This document shows positions 1 through 10,654 of a DNA stretch of 64,000 nt, in pieces. The stretch covers positions 186,001 to 250,000 of the forward strand of contig JAIVFI010000017.1 in NCBI GenBank assembly GCA_025558095.1, in the 5' to 3' direction. How positions within the stretch are numbered: position 1 is the stretch's first letter; every line of letters begins with the position of its first letter. Source of the stretch: Hyaloraphidium curvatum. Taxonomy: Eukaryota; Monoblepharomycota; Hyaloraphidiomycetes; Hyaloraphidiales; Hyaloraphidiaceae. The notes beneath the pieces are model-generated. The model saw nothing but the letters and a program-made list of their open reading frames with translations. It made no database searches and was not told the DNA's origin. The position numbers and the translations under genes were made by a program.

Positions 1-624
1 AACTTCAAGGGCGGTTCCAACGACACGGCAACCTCGTTCGGTTCTCTGCTCTACAATCCAAAAGACAACCTGCTCTACGGGATGGGATTCACCGCCACCT
101 CCGGCAACATAGGCGGCATCTTTTCCATCCGGCCCGACGGATCCAACTACCGTTTGCGTGCGAGATTTTCGGCGACGACCAGCGGCGCGGTCCAGATGGG
201 AGGCTTTGCCCGCGCCCCGAACGGGCTGCTCTACGGCAACGGTTGGGTTGGAGGTGCCTACGGCAAGGGGGCTCTGTTCGCCTTCAACCCCGCCACCAAC
301 GTCGTCAAGCCCGTGTTCAACTACAACACCACCACGGGAACCCAGCCGTACAACTCACCAGCCATTTCAACCAGCGGGAAATGGATCTTCGTGCTCACGT
401 GGCAGGGCGGTGCACACGGGGACGGGACGATCCTCGCCGTCTCCCTCGACGGCAGGAAGTACGCAGTGCTCAAGAATTTCGAGCGGTCCGTCACGGGCGG
501 GCAGTCGTCTGCCAATCCGACCCTGACCGTACAAGGGGACAGGCTGCTTGCGGCCATGAGCAATGGAGGCAGCTTCAACACGGGGACGCTCGTCAGCATG
601 TGGCTTGCCCCGGAGTTCAGGTAG
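1..624 (+). CDS. GloVer-type beta-propeller repeat protein, 3' end only
   Basis: The frame is open from the first base and ends at a TAG at 622-624, so only the C-terminal 207 residues are present and the start lies outside the window. At least four repeats of about 45-50 residues are visible, each with a 'LLYG..' or 'WIF..' strand, a GG-x(4)-G core (GGAYGKG, GGAHGDG, GGSFNTG) and a following 'DG'. This spacing matches the choice-of-anchor GloVer repeat family, which forms beta-propeller-like extracellular modules best known from bacteria. No catalytic residues can be assigned. The protein is probably secreted or anchored, but the signal peptide would be upstream. The family call is from repeat pattern alone. 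Confidence 0.6.
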   Translation, partial: NFKGGSNDTATSFGSLLYNPKDNLLYGMGFTATSGNIGGIFSIRPDGSNYRLRARFSATTSGAVQMGGFARAPNGLLYGNGWVGGAYGKGALFAFNPATNVVKPVFNYNTTTGTQPYNSPAISTSGKWIFVLTWQGGAHGDGTILAVSLDGRKYAVLKNFERSVTGGQSSANPTLTVQGDRLLAAMSNGGSFNTGTLVSMWLAPEFR

Positions 625-1020
625 AGCCTTCCAGTGACTCTGCATGTAGCACCGCATATATTATCAGTAGAGCCTACGTCCTTTCCATTTTGCCAGATTA
701 TGCAAAGAGATGCCTTCGTGATGCGCAGATGACAGATGGGATGACTGTGCCACGGTCGGCAACCAACGAGTTCAGGGGATCTCCGCAGTGTGAATGCATT
801 CTGCTTTCTGTGTCTTGCCGAAAACTGGCAACGTGGTTAAATCGAATCAGCTGCCAGAGGCAGCTTTGGATTGCGCTTTGGGGAGCACTGGAAGCGCGAC
901 TCGGCGGCCGTGGCAACGCATAGTGAGCGCGTGTCCCCCAGACATTCGCATCGTCGCGCCGCCTCCCGGAAGCGAGGGTTCCGTCCTTGTCACCATCTTT
1001 TGCCTGGTTCTCCCACCGCC
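625..1020. other. intergenic, no gene seen
   Basis: About 400 bases between the GloVer-type gene and the oxygenase. The oxygenase frame is open back to 871, but those codons look like leader sequence, and the ATG at 1021 has the better context (CCACCGCCATGG). It presumably holds the terminator of the first gene and the promoter of the second; no specific motif was recognised. Confidence 0.5.
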
Positions 1021-2326
1021 ATGGCCGCCGCGGCGCCGCTCCGCACGGACAACATCATGGACGGCTCCGGCCGAAGCCGGTTCCGGTCGGCGAGCATCTC
1101 CGAGGCCTTCCGCGAGATCCCGCTCGTCGACTACTCGCTGCGCGACTCGGAGCCCGCCAAGTTCGACGCGCAGCTGCGCTACGCCCTCGCCGGCTGCGGC
1201 TTCATGCTGCTGGCAAACGTGCCGGGCTTCGACGAGGCGTACCAGCGCAGGGTGCTGGCCACCGGGAGGAGCTTCTTCGAGCTGCCGGACGATATGCAGC
1301 TGCACACAGACATCCGGCGGAGCAAGCACCTGCGCGGGAGCGCGCGCCAGGACCGCGTCAAGGACATCCGGCTCAACGCCAACCTGCAGGCCTTCCACTT
1401 CGGCCCCGAGCGGGCCGAAGAGACGGACCCGAACGCGCCGCTCTGGAAACGCGTGCTGAACGGGGCCAACCAGTGGCCGGATCCCGAGGTGCTTCCCGAG
1501 TTCCGGCCAACGATTCAGGAGTACCATGGACGCTGCGAGGCCCTCGGCCGCTCGCTCGGCAAGCTCATCTGCCGGATGCTGGGCGTGGAGGAGTCCTACT
1601 TCACCCGCTACTTCGACGAAGTGGACAAGACGGATCCCACCGGGACGTACTTTCTTTCCACTCTAAACTTCTACCCGCCCTACACCTCAATCCCGGAGGA
1701 GCGGCGGCAGGAGGTCGAGGAGGGCTACGTCCGCGGGACCAACGCTCACCGCGACGACCAGAGCTGGATTACGATGCTCATTCAGGATGAAGCAGGGCTC
1801 GAGGTGCTTTCGCACGACGGCGTTTGGGTCGACGTCCCGGTCGTGCCGGGGACGGTCGTCGTCAACATCGGCCTGGTGCTCGCCGATGCCACCGGCGGCG
1901 CGCTACAAGCGACCGTGCACCGCGTCAACAGCCTCAAGATCAAGAAGCCCAGGCTGACCGCTCCTTGTGGGTTGGACGCTCTGTCCACTTGGCAAGCACT
2001 CACCTGCCCGTCTCGCAGACTTCCTCACCCCCGCGCTCGACGTCCCCGTGGTCCCCATCCCGCACAACCTCCCCCGCAAGCTCGCCAGCGTCGACCCGCA
2101 GATCGTGCTCGCCAACGCCATCGCCGATCCGTCCCTGCGCTTCGTCCACCGCAGGCTGGCGACCATGTACCGGAACGCCGAAACGTTCTGGCCACAGGAA
2201 TGGGCGCTGCTCAACAGGCTGCTTGCGGCGAGCCAGCAGGTGTACCTGCTGCAGGGGAAGCTCAAGCGGGAGCTGATCCACGCCGACACGGACTCGGACG
2301 AATGGAGGGCGAGGCTCAAGTTGTGA
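1021..2326 (+). CDS. isopenicillin N synthase-like 2OG-Fe(II) oxygenase
   Basis: Two exons, 1021-1966 and 2019-2326 (417 residues); the 52-nt intron has donor GTGGGT and acceptor CAG and joins the frame as RLTAPYF. It belongs to the non-haem iron oxygenases that use 2-oxoglutarate or, in IPNS, the substrate alone. The N-terminal DIOX_N region carries 'REIPLVDYSL'. The iron ligands are the H-x-D of 'NAHRDD' and the distal His of 'ATVHRV'. The usual R-x-S co-substrate motif reads R-x-T (RLTAPYF). Fungal homologs act on small metabolites, but nothing nearby suggests a cluster and the substrate cannot be inferred. It lies tail to tail with the glycosyltransferase, 66 nt away. Confidence 0.85.
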
Positions 2327-2392
2327 TTCCGAATTGGAAAAGTGTCATAGCGAGCAAATTGTGCGCAAAATGTGAATGTGTTCTTGTCAATT

Positions 2393-3925
2393 CTAGGTCA
2401 GTCGTCGCTCGAGCTGCGATCGAACCACGTCCAGGCACGTTTCCAGCGCCTTCCTTCTGTCCGCGCCAGCCACCTCCTTCCCTTCCTTCCCCTCCTTCCC
2501 AACGGGCCCGAATCCCCAATCCATCGCCCTGCCCCACTCTTCCGCCCCGACATCGAGCTCCACCCTCCTTCCCCTGCCCAGCGCCTCCACCGCCTCGCCC
2601 CACATGCCCTGGTCGAACCGCAGCGGGACCAGCAGTTGTGGGACGGGCAGCTCGAGCAGCGATTGCGCGGTCCCGGAGCCTCCGTGGGTGATTGGGAGCA
2701 CGTCTTTGCCCGCTGCGAGGAAGCGCGAGACGAGGGAGGGGAAGGAGAGGCCCGGGGGTAGACAGAACAGCACGACGGCCGGGCTAGCTTCACGGATCCA
2801 GGAGGTGGTTTCGCCGTCGACGCGGGACGTGGTCCAAATGATGCTCGTGCCCGGACGTTGGGAAACGGCGTGCGTGAGCTCCCGGCACAGGCGAACCACG
2901 TCGTCCCGGTTCTGCAGACGCAGCGACAGCCGTTCCATGCTCCCGAAGTAGAGAAGGACGATCCGGGATGAGCCTTCCGGATGGGATGCTACGAGACTGG
3001 AAAGCGCCATTTCGGCAAACTCGTGCTGCTCAGGAGGGAGCGGCAACTCCGGCAGCAGGCCGACGTAACGGATGTTTCCACCTTGCCGGTGTCGTGAAGG
3101 AGACTGCGAATCCAGCACTGTTGCCAGCTCCGGCCAAATGGTCGAGAGCAGCGGAGTTGACGGGGGGAGCGCATTGCGGCTTCCTTCCGCAGCACCTTCC
3201 TCAAAAGCTAAAATGCAATCTTCGAACGGTATTGATTCCAATCCGATGCGAGACCGGAAGGCCTCAGAGTCGTCCAAAAACATCCTCCATTGGAAGGTTT
3301 CAATGTCGGCCCAAGACAGCTTCCCAGAAGGGACCCCGAAGCCCTCACCGACGTACGAACGCAGAGCTGCGGCAAACTTTGGATACATCTCTCCAAATTG
3401 CTCTGCAAAGCGTGCCGGAGCAGAGCTCAGCGCCGCCGGAAACGACGTCAAAGCTATCGAGGGCGCCCCACTCGCCTCCGCGAGGTTCCAGGAGTTGTAG
3501 GCGAACAAGTTGAAAACGACGAGGTCGACGCGCCTTCCGTGTGTCCGCAGGATGTTTTCGAATGCGGCGACCATGTCTCTCTCCTCCCGGTCGCGCTGGG
3601 CCCGGTGCGGATCGCCCCCTTCTCCGTTCGGAGCTCCCGGGCCCGTCTCGAAGCTGTCCGTCGAAATTGGGTGGAACACAACCGAGCATAAACTATCCGG
3701 CACCCCACTTCCCGGCAGCAAAGGTCGGTAGAAGTGGCAGAGGTCTCGGTGGGAGACGATGTGCAGCAAGACGTCCGCTGGAGCGTTCCCACGCCCCGCG
3801 GTCGTTTCTGCTGCAATGGACCCCGGCAACCATTTGCTGCTGTAGCATAAGCCATGAGCGATTGCGATTCCGGCATGGATATCTCCTTTTGAGCCGAGAA
3901 GCACGAAGACGATGTTGAGCTTCAT
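2393..3925 (-). CDS. UDP-glycosyltransferase-like protein (GT1/GT28 fold)
   Basis: A single exon encodes 510 residues. The N-terminal Rossmann lobe begins at once with 'GSKGDIHAGIAIAHGL', the acceptor-side loop of sterol and flavonoid glucosyltransferases. The C-terminal lobe has the donor-binding signature 'THGGSGTAQSLLELPVPQLL' followed by 'RFDQGMWGEAV', typical of UDP-sugar enzymes. There is no signal peptide or membrane anchor, so it is probably cytosolic. The acceptor is unknown; sterols, lipids or secondary metabolites are possible. It is divergent from the C9orf85-type gene across only 62 nt, implying a shared promoter. Confidence 0.82.
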   Translation of the reverse strand: MKLNIVFVLLGSKGDIHAGIAIAHGLCYSSKWLPGSIAAETTAGRGNAPADVLLHIVSHRDLCHFYRPLLPGSGVPDSLCSVVFHPISTDSFETGPGAPNGEGGDPHRAQRDREERDMVAAFENILRTHGRRVDLVVFNLFAYNSWNLAEASGAPSIALTSFPAALSSAPARFAEQFGEMYPKFAAALRSYVGEGFGVPSGKLSWADIETFQWRMFLDDSEAFRSRIGLESIPFEDCILAFEEGAAEGSRNALPPSTPLLSTIWPELATVLDSQSPSRHRQGGNIRYVGLLPELPLPPEQHEFAEMALSSLVASHPEGSSRIVLLYFGSMERLSLRLQNRDDVVRLCRELTHAVSQRPGTSIIWTTSRVDGETTSWIREASPAVVLFCLPPGLSFPSLVSRFLAAGKDVLPITHGGSGTAQSLLELPVPQLLVPLRFDQGMWGEAVEALGRGRRVELDVGAEEWGRAMDWGFGPVGKEGKEGKEVAGADRRKALETCLDVVRSQLERRLT

Positions 3926-3987
3926 TCAGCTAGCTGATCGGGCGACCGCGACGCTACCGCAAACAACGCTCTCTGCGCGACTTCACG
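3926..3987. promoter_or_regulatory. 62-nt divergent intergenic region
   Basis: It separates the start codons of the glycosyltransferase (minus, 3925) and the C9orf85-type gene (plus, 3988). Any promoter elements for both must lie here or inside the genes. No TATA box was recognised. Confidence 0.45.
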
Positions 3988-4839
3988 ATGTCCAGAACCT
4001 CGACCGGCAAAAAGAAATCCGGTCCTCCAGCACATCAGAACTCGGTGGCATGGAAACCGGACCCCCGGTCGGGCCTGGCGAAGCGCATCGCGGCCCTCCC
4101 GACCGGCGGCTTCTGCCGGCGCTGCAACGACATCGTGGAGTTCAAAAAGCGCGTGGGGCAGTACAAGCCGCTCAAGGACAAGAAGAAATGGTGGGAGCGG
4201 CAACCTGTACTCGCTGGACCCCGGAGCTCACGAGCTGGCGCCTTCTGCTCTGCCTTCATTGTTCCCAGCATCGTCTGCGGCGAAAAGCAGGTCGCGCAGG
4301 CCTACCACGTCATCTGTCCCGCTTGTGCGACCCCAGAAAACTCGGAGCCGCTGTGCGGCAAGTGCCGCGAACCCCTCGTGGACCCTCCCGCTCCCTCCTC
4401 GGGCCGGAGCCGACCAACGCCGAAGGAGGCGGAAGCGGAGCGCCAGGGCCGCGCGGAGCTCGACGCTGCTTTGAAGCTGGTCAGCGAACGGAAGCGAAGG
4501 ACGATTTTGCGGCGCTTGGAGAGGGGCGACCTGGATCTGGCAGGGGCAAAGGAGTTGGCGGAGAAGCACCGCAAAAAGGACGGACTCGAGGATTTTTTCG
4601 ACGATCTCGATTTCGGCGACGACTTTTCGGACGACGAGGAAAGCGCCTCCGAGGACGAGAAGAAGCCAAAGAAGGGTGGCAAAGTGGAACCGACGAAGGT
4701 ACCCGCCAACGGCGCTCGGACCTCGAAGGGACCTATGAAATCGGCTGCTGCGAAGCAGTCAGCCGAATCTGAGGAAGATTCGGAAGAGGAGGAGGACGAT
4801 TTCGACTCTGAGGAGAGTGGGAGTGAAGAGTCTGAATGA
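3988..4839 (+). CDS. C9orf85-type (DUF2039) zinc-binding protein
   Basis: Exons 3988-4190 and 4269-4839 encode 257 residues. The 78-nt intron is a multiple of three without a stop, so unspliced translation looks open but destroys a motif. Splicing TG to C gives KKKCIVCGEKQ and creates a CxxC pair. The conserved core then runs HQN, 'GGFCRRCNDIVEFK', 'QYKPL', CIVC, 'YHVICPAC', 'CGKCREPL': four Cys pairs for zinc, as in human C9orf85. The tail (about 120-257) is charged and acidic, ending in Glu/Ser runs, unlike the short animal protein. The molecular function of this family is not established. Confidence 0.85.
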   Translation: MSRTSTGKKKSGPPAHQNSVAWKPDPRSGLAKRIAALPTGGFCRRCNDIVEFKKRVGQYKPLKDKKKWWERQPVLAGPRSSRAGAFCSAFIVPSIVCGEKQVAQAYHVICPACATPENSEPLCGKCREPLVDPPAPSSGRSRPTPKEAEAERQGRAELDAALKLVSERKRRTILRRLERGDLDLAGAKELAEKHRKKDGLEDFFDDLDFGDDFSDDEESASEDEKKPKKGGKVEPTKVPANGARTSKGPMKSAAAKQSAESEEDSEEEEDDFDSEESGSEESE

Positions 4840-5219
4840 GGTTCTATTGTCGTGGTCGCGGCGGGCATGCTTCCGGGCAATGCCTCTTGCCGCTGGCCCC
4901 TTGTACCAGCAACGCGTTGGCTGCTGTCTTCTGAAGATGCTTGCACGGATCTCGTGTTGGGAAGGTGCAGCGCGAGTCCCGTCCCCATCCCCCAGGACGG
5001 CTGCCGCACTGCTCAGCCTCGCAAACGCCGCTACGGCTGCTTGCGGGCGGGGCTGGATTTGCCACTGCGCCACAAGAAGGGCCCGGGATCGGGGGCTGCC
5101 TCGGGACCCATCTTGCGTCCGCTCAGCGCGGGCGGGGTCGGCCGTGGCTGTGGCGATCGAGTCCGGAGGTCCTCAAAAAGAGATGCCGTCGACGCTCAAC
5201 CACCACCGCCGGCAACATC
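4840..5219. other. intergenic, no gene seen
   Basis: About 380 bases between two plus-strand genes; open frames here are short GC-driven ones with no conserved motif. Confidence 0.5.
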
Positions 5220-7012
5220 ATGGCATCGGTACGCCTGCTGCTCGTCGCGGTGCTCGCGCTCGCAGTCGCCCGAGGAGTCGAATCGCATTCCTGGGTCGCG
5301 TGCACGGACTATGCGGAGAGGGTGAGGGCACATCGCGGCGTGAACTTGTCCAATCTTGACCTTCTGCCACCAGAACGGATACTACTGGAACGCCACCAAG
5401 TGCCGCGGGTATCCGCGTGGAGCTGCCGGCAATGTCTTCAACGTGGCGTTTGGCCAGAACGTCGGCTTCGAGAGCAGGAGTGGGTCTTCCGGCTGTGGGC
5501 GGTGCTGTCCGGAAAGTGCCTGACCTCCCTCCATTTCCCGTTCGGTGGCCTTAATCTCGCTCAATTGTGTCTTTCAATGGTGTCTGTCTCCTCAGGCGCC
5601 GCCTGCCGCGCCGCCGACGCGAACCCGAGCTACCCCATCGCCTCGTACCGCCCCGGCCAACAAGTCTGCCTGACATGGAGCGCCCAGAACCACGTCAACT
5701 GCGCCGGCCTCTCCGGCTGCAACATCTGGCTCCCGGACGGGGGGATCATCGTCGAAGTCGGGCCGACCCCCACGGGACCTTGGACGCTCGTTGGTGACCT
5801 CGGCAGGAGCACCTTCGGCAACAACTTCAACCCCGCATTCCCGAGGCCCGGCTTCCAAAACTGCCCCAACTTTGACCCGAGTGGCACCGGTGAGCATGAT
5901 CGTCGTGGAGCGAGCTGCTCAAGGCTAACCCATTGGCTTTCCAGGACGAATCTTCCCAATCGGCGACCAATCCGTCCGAGCCTTCTGCAGCAACTGCTTC
6001 CGCCTCCCGAGCGACTTTGCGCCGGGCAGCTACGTCTTCAGGTGGCGTTGGGAGTTCAACAGCGGCGAGAACTACTGGACCTGCTGGGACGCGACCGTCT
6101 CCGCCGGATCCCCGCCGCCGGACCCGCCTGAGTTCGTCGTACCTGGAACCCCTCGTGAGCCGCTTCCTGCCTGTGCCGTAACGGCCTGCTCATTCGGTTT
6201 CATTCCAGCGCCGCCCCCTCCTCCGCCTTCCCCCCCGCCGCCGCCCCCGCCGGCAACGACCCCCCGGCCGATCGTCCCCACCACCTCGAGGCCGATCGTC
6301 CCCACAACTTCCCGGCCCGCCGTCCCGACCACAACAAGGAGACCGGCTGCGACCACGAGCCGCGTCGCCGTGCCGACGACTGCGGGACCCAAGGCGACGA
6401 CCACGAGGCGCATCGCCACCACGTCTCCCGCCTCGCCGCCTCCGCCTCCTCCGCCATCCGGATCCACGGTGCGCCTCTACTGGACGCAGTACAGCGGCGA
6501 TGCCTACGGCATCAACGGCGAGGTCTCGCTCGAGAACCTGGGCGCAAACAACATCGACGGCTACTCCATCTCCTACGTCATCAAGCCCGGCTACACCGTA
6601 AGCTTCCCCCAGCTCATCCGCGGCGCATCCTCACTCCCACCCTTTCCGTCGCAGTACCAACCCGGCTGGGCGTGGAATTGCGGCTCGGTCGAACCCCCCA
6701 CGGAGGCCAACGGCCGCAGGCTGACGTGCACGGTCAACGCCGGCGCATGGAACGGCAGGATCGCTGCGGGTAGCAGGGGTAGGACGTTCGGGACATACGT
6801 GTTCAACCCCGCCGGGCAAGGAACGGGTCGGCTGGCCGATGGTGAGACGGTTTCCGTCGTACGCGGGTGGGATCGGTGGCTGACGGCTTTGCTCCTTCCT
6901 TCTTCTTTTTCTTTCCGTCCTGCCGCTGTGCTTCTTGTCGCCCTTAGCTACCGAGGGATGGAGGGTGGTCGTTGGAGGCGTCGTGACCAATGTCGGCCTG
7001 CCCGTGATCTAG
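5220..7012 (+). CDS. secreted LPMO-like protein with Pro/Thr linker and CBM2-like module
   Basis: Six exons: 5220-5321, 5374-5515, 5596-5889, 5945-6154, 6209-6841, 6948-7012 (481 residues). A 22-residue signal peptide should be cut before His23 (ES|HSWVACTDY), leaving an N-terminal His, the hallmark of copper-dependent lytic polysaccharide monooxygenases. The Cys-rich catalytic-like domain runs to about residue 240 and includes 'NGYYWNATKCRGYPR' and 'NYWTCWD'. A linker of PPPP and RPIVPTTS repeats leads to a C-terminal domain with 'GWAWNC' and 'NGRIAAG...FGTYVF', resembling bacterial cellulose-binding CBM2. The AA family cannot be fixed by eye, and activity on cellulose or chitin is inference. 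The last exon is short but completes a beta-strand-rich end before TAG. Confidence 0.75.
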
Positions 7013-7363
7013 TGGCGCGGAGCGTTGGATCAATACAACCTGTGTCGAAGACTTGGCATGCAAGTCCGTGGATATCCGACCTGGATCGGCGGCGGTTTTT
7101 GAGTCGTGGAAACCCGGAGAGAGAGCGCGGGCCGACTTCCACCCTCTGAGAGTCCCCCATTCGCAGGCTGCCAATCGCGCCTGTACCGCGTCTGGGCCGG
7201 TGCGCGCCTATTCGCCCCCGCCGCGAAGGACAGACCTCCCCCGGCGCCCGGATCCGGGCCCGCAACGTTCCGTTTCGGGGCCCATCGGAGCCCCGGCCTC
7301 CCGGGAGACATCCAACGAATTATCCCCCCTCACCCCTACTCCCTCCCACCACAAGGCCCCGCG
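7013..7363. other. intergenic, no gene seen
   Basis: About 350 bases between two plus-strand genes. No conserved protein, RNA or repeat was recognised. Confidence 0.5.
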
Positions 7364-8267
7364 ATGTCCTTCACCACCACCGCGCACTGCCCCTTCTGCG
7401 CCGCCGCGCGGCCCCTCTCCTTCTCCGAGACGCCGGGTTACACGTGCGGGTACTGCGAGGGGATCAGGTCGGGGGAGCGGCATGCCGTCTGCGCGAAGTG
7501 CGATTTCGATTTCTGCCCCGTGGGTCTCTTCCTCGCAGGAAGGGGACGGCGGGCTAAGTCGGGGTGCAGATCTGCGTGCAGGTACCCACGACGGACGCGT
7601 GCGGCGACGCGCATCCGTTCCAAGGCGCGGACGAGAGGACCCAGCTGCTGTGCTTCGGGTGCGGGAAGGAGTGCCACGGGAAGGAGACGGCGCACGCGCG
7701 GTGCGGGGTGTGCGGGGTGCGGTGCTGCCTGGTGGGTGGTCCGGGGGCGTCGGGGGTTGGAATGGAAGGCTGACGGGGTGCTTTGGCGGGGGTGGACAGA
7801 AATGCGGGCCCATCGAGGCACCGAAACCCGTGGAAACGGCGTCGCACGCGCCTGCGGCGGCCCCTACGGCACCTGCGGCAAACGGCGCCGGTTCGGCAGC
7901 GGTTACGTCGCCGACGACGGCCTCGCCGGCCGCCTCCTCCGCCGCCTCGGCCGCAACCCCCGGCCAAACCCCGTCGGCACCGCCACTTACCCTCCCGCGG
8001 ATCACCTTCGTCGCCGGCAAATCGGGCAAGAAGCTGGAGGTGCTCACCGCGCCCGGCTCCAGCCTGCTGGACGCGCTCGAGGCCGCGGGGGCGGTGCGGC
8101 CGTCGCAGATCCGCGCGTGGCGGACCGCGGAGGGAGAGGGCGGGGTGGTGTTCTCCCTGGGCGACGGGGTGCGGGTGGCGCCTCTGGCGCCGGTGGAGGC
8201 GCTCGCGGGGGCGACGGTGCGGTTCGAGGCGGCGGGGGGTTACCTCGTCCAGGGGACCGATTACTGA
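7364..8267 (+). CDS. cysteine-rich putative zinc-binding protein, unknown family
   Basis: Three exons, 7364-7519, 7570-7731 and 7800-8267 (261 residues, all junctions phase 0). The first half has many CxxC units: CPFC, CGYC, CAKC, CFGC, CGVC, and RCCLKC, the last formed only after splicing the 68-nt second intron. That the second splice creates another CxxC supports the model. A Pro/Ala/Thr-rich linker follows, then a C-terminal domain of about 90 residues beginning 'ITFVAGKSGKKLEVL' with a compact beta pattern. I do not recognise the family; the Cys half probably binds zinc. Confidence 0.65.
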
Positions 8268-8429
8268 TTCCGGTTGACAGTGTCCATTACAGCTGGATGA
8301 TCAGGCTCCGAAAGTTTGGCATGCCGTAGCATCCCTGATCAGGATTCGGCGGGTCGCGCCGTGGTCGCGCCCAAGTCACGTGTTGGCCTTCCCCCAACAA
8401 CACGTCGTCGAATTGAAGTCGTCCCCGCC

Positions 8430-10404
8430 ATGGCCTCCGCCGACCGGCGCCGTGCGCCTGCGTCCCCGTTGTCTCCGACGTCGCCCGGGGGCGCCGAGCT
8501 GCGGCACGCGCTGCACAAGCTGGCGCTGGCGCCGCCGCCGCTGTCGCCCGCGGCGTCGTCCGCCACGCTGTGCACCGACCTCGACGCCGAGTTCGGCCAC
8601 ATCACCACGCCGCGGCGGCAGCGCTCTCAGCAGCCCGCGCCGCTGTCGGGCCCGAAGCCGCGCGTGCCGCGGCTCGTGCTGCCGGGCCTGCCGATGCTCC
8701 CGCGGGCTGCCCCCGCCCCCGCCCAGCACGGAAACCCCTTCGTGGTCACCGCCGCCCCGCCTCCGCGCCACCGGATCTTAGAAGGCGGCCCGACGATCAA
8801 CGTGCGGCCGGCAGGCAACCGCGAGATCCTCGAGGCCGAGGAGCTGTCGGGCTCGGAGGACGACGAGCTCGGCCCGGCCCAGGGCAGGCGCGTCGTGTCA
8901 AACTCGTCCATGCAGTCGGCCGCTTCTGGCGCAACCGTGGACGATGACGACGAGCAAGAGGCCGTGCGCAGGGCCTACGAGCGGCCGGACGACGGTGAGC
9001 CTCATGATCCCACCCGTCAATGATCAATCCTCATTCGAGTTGGACCAGCCTCCGACTACTACCCCTCGGACCCCGAGGACTTCACCACCTTCGAGAACCT
9101 CACCCGCCAGGCCTCGCCCGCGCGGCACTCGGCGCGCCTGAACCCGTCCGTGCTCGCCGTGGCCTGGGCCGACAGCCAGCCGGTCGCGCACTACGAGATC
9201 CCCAGCTTCGTGCCCGAGAGCCTGCTGGGGCTACCGCGGACGAACAAGCGCGTGGTGGCGAGGGGGTGGGATACGCTGTTCCGCGTGCGGAGGAGGGCCG
9301 TCGAGGTGTCGGGCAGGGAGCTCGACGTCGGCTACTAGTGGGTCGTCTAAACGGCGCGGCCAACCGAGTGGTCGTTGACGTGCTGCACTGCAGCCTCGCT
9401 CGGGCGTACCGCTTCAACCGCTCAAAGGGCAAGTGGTCCGACAAGGGCCCGACGGGCATCTTCCTCGTCGGTGGCCTCGGCGGCGCCGGGTGCTGCGCCG
9501 GCATCAGCCTCTACGGTACGAGGAACGAGGTCTTTTGCTTCCCCGGTGAGTCGTATACTCCCGCACACCGCCTCGGATTCTGACCTCCCGCCGCTTGTAG
9601 TCTGGGAGGACTTCCCCCGCCTCCTCCGCGCGGCGCACCAACCGGCCACGGCCGGCAAGGGCCCGCGCTACCTCCTCACCTTCCACACCGCCGCCCAATC
9701 CTCCGTCTCTGCCCCCCGCATGCACATCTTCCCCCAAACCCTGGGCCAGCTGCACCCGCACAACATCCGCGGCGACTCGGAGTGGGCCCGCGTCGAGGTC
9801 GCGGTGGTGCAGGTCGAGGGCTCCGTCGCCGCCGAGCGGGACGACGAGCACCGCCGCGGGGGGACCATGTGGTGCCTCTCCCTCCCCGACGGCTCGCAGG
9901 CGGAGCAGCTGTACAACGGGCTCGCGGCGCTGGCGCGGCAGGCGGGCGAGGCGGCGGTCGCGGAGCGGGCGGCGACGTTTCTGGCGCCGCGGCAGCCCGT
10001 GCCGGCGGGGCTGGACGCGGAGGGGAGGTGGAGATTCGGGAACGAGGCGCCGGACGAGGCGAGGAGGAGGGCGGCGGGGATGGGCGGGGTGCAGTGGCCG
10101 CTGAGCACCGACGGGGCGCTGCTCGAATACGTGGGTTGCCTGCTGCGGCGCATCAGGATGCCGGAAGCTGACCGGACGGCGGATGCAACAGCTCGCCCGC
10201 CAACGTCTGTCCTCCCTCCCCCTCGTCTCGGCCGCCGGCGAGGTCGTCGCCGACGCCGTGCGCTGCGGGCTCTGCGGCTGGGTGTGCTACGCCTTCGCGG
10301 AAAAGGACGGCGCGGACATCGCCGCGCTGCACCGCGGGAGCAGGGAGAGCGCGGAGTTTGCGGCGAGGTGGGGCGGGAGTGGGTGCTGGGGGTGCGAGGC
10401 GTAG
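8430..10404 (+). CDS. five-exon protein of unknown function
   Basis: Exons 8430-8994, 9049-9337, 9394-9545, 9601-10130, 10192-10404 (582 residues). The apparent stop at 9336-9338 lies across a GTGGGT donor; splicing it joins what look like two genes, supported by the lack of promoter space between them. Residues 1-190 are disordered, rich in Pro, Ala and acidic runs. The middle has 'RAYRFNRSKGKWSDKGPTG', reminiscent of PH/EVH1-like strands (weak). The C-terminus has two Cys pairs (CGLC and CWGC) and ends in GCEA. No confident family. It converges with the first Argonaute. Confidence 0.6.
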
Positions 10405-10654
10405 CGTGATGCGGGGCAGGATCGAAGGCGGGCGAGAGGGAGGAAGCTGAGTCGGTTTTGGAGCGCTGTACCCATGTGATCCATTCCTGCAAATTCAAAC
10501 CGATTCCAACACATGAAGACGACCAAAGACACCAATGTCCACCCAAAGAGTCGTTAAGACCCGCCCAAGATTCCACCATGTCTCCATGACTCTGTGGGAC
10601 CAGTCCAAATCGAAGGTCGGCCCCCAACGGCGCCGACCGCCCCACGGACCCACC

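Noticed and set aside
9338-9393. Two separate genes split at the TAG at 9336-9338
   Set aside because: No promoter or start is available for the downstream part, while a GTGGGT donor and CAG acceptor join the frames.
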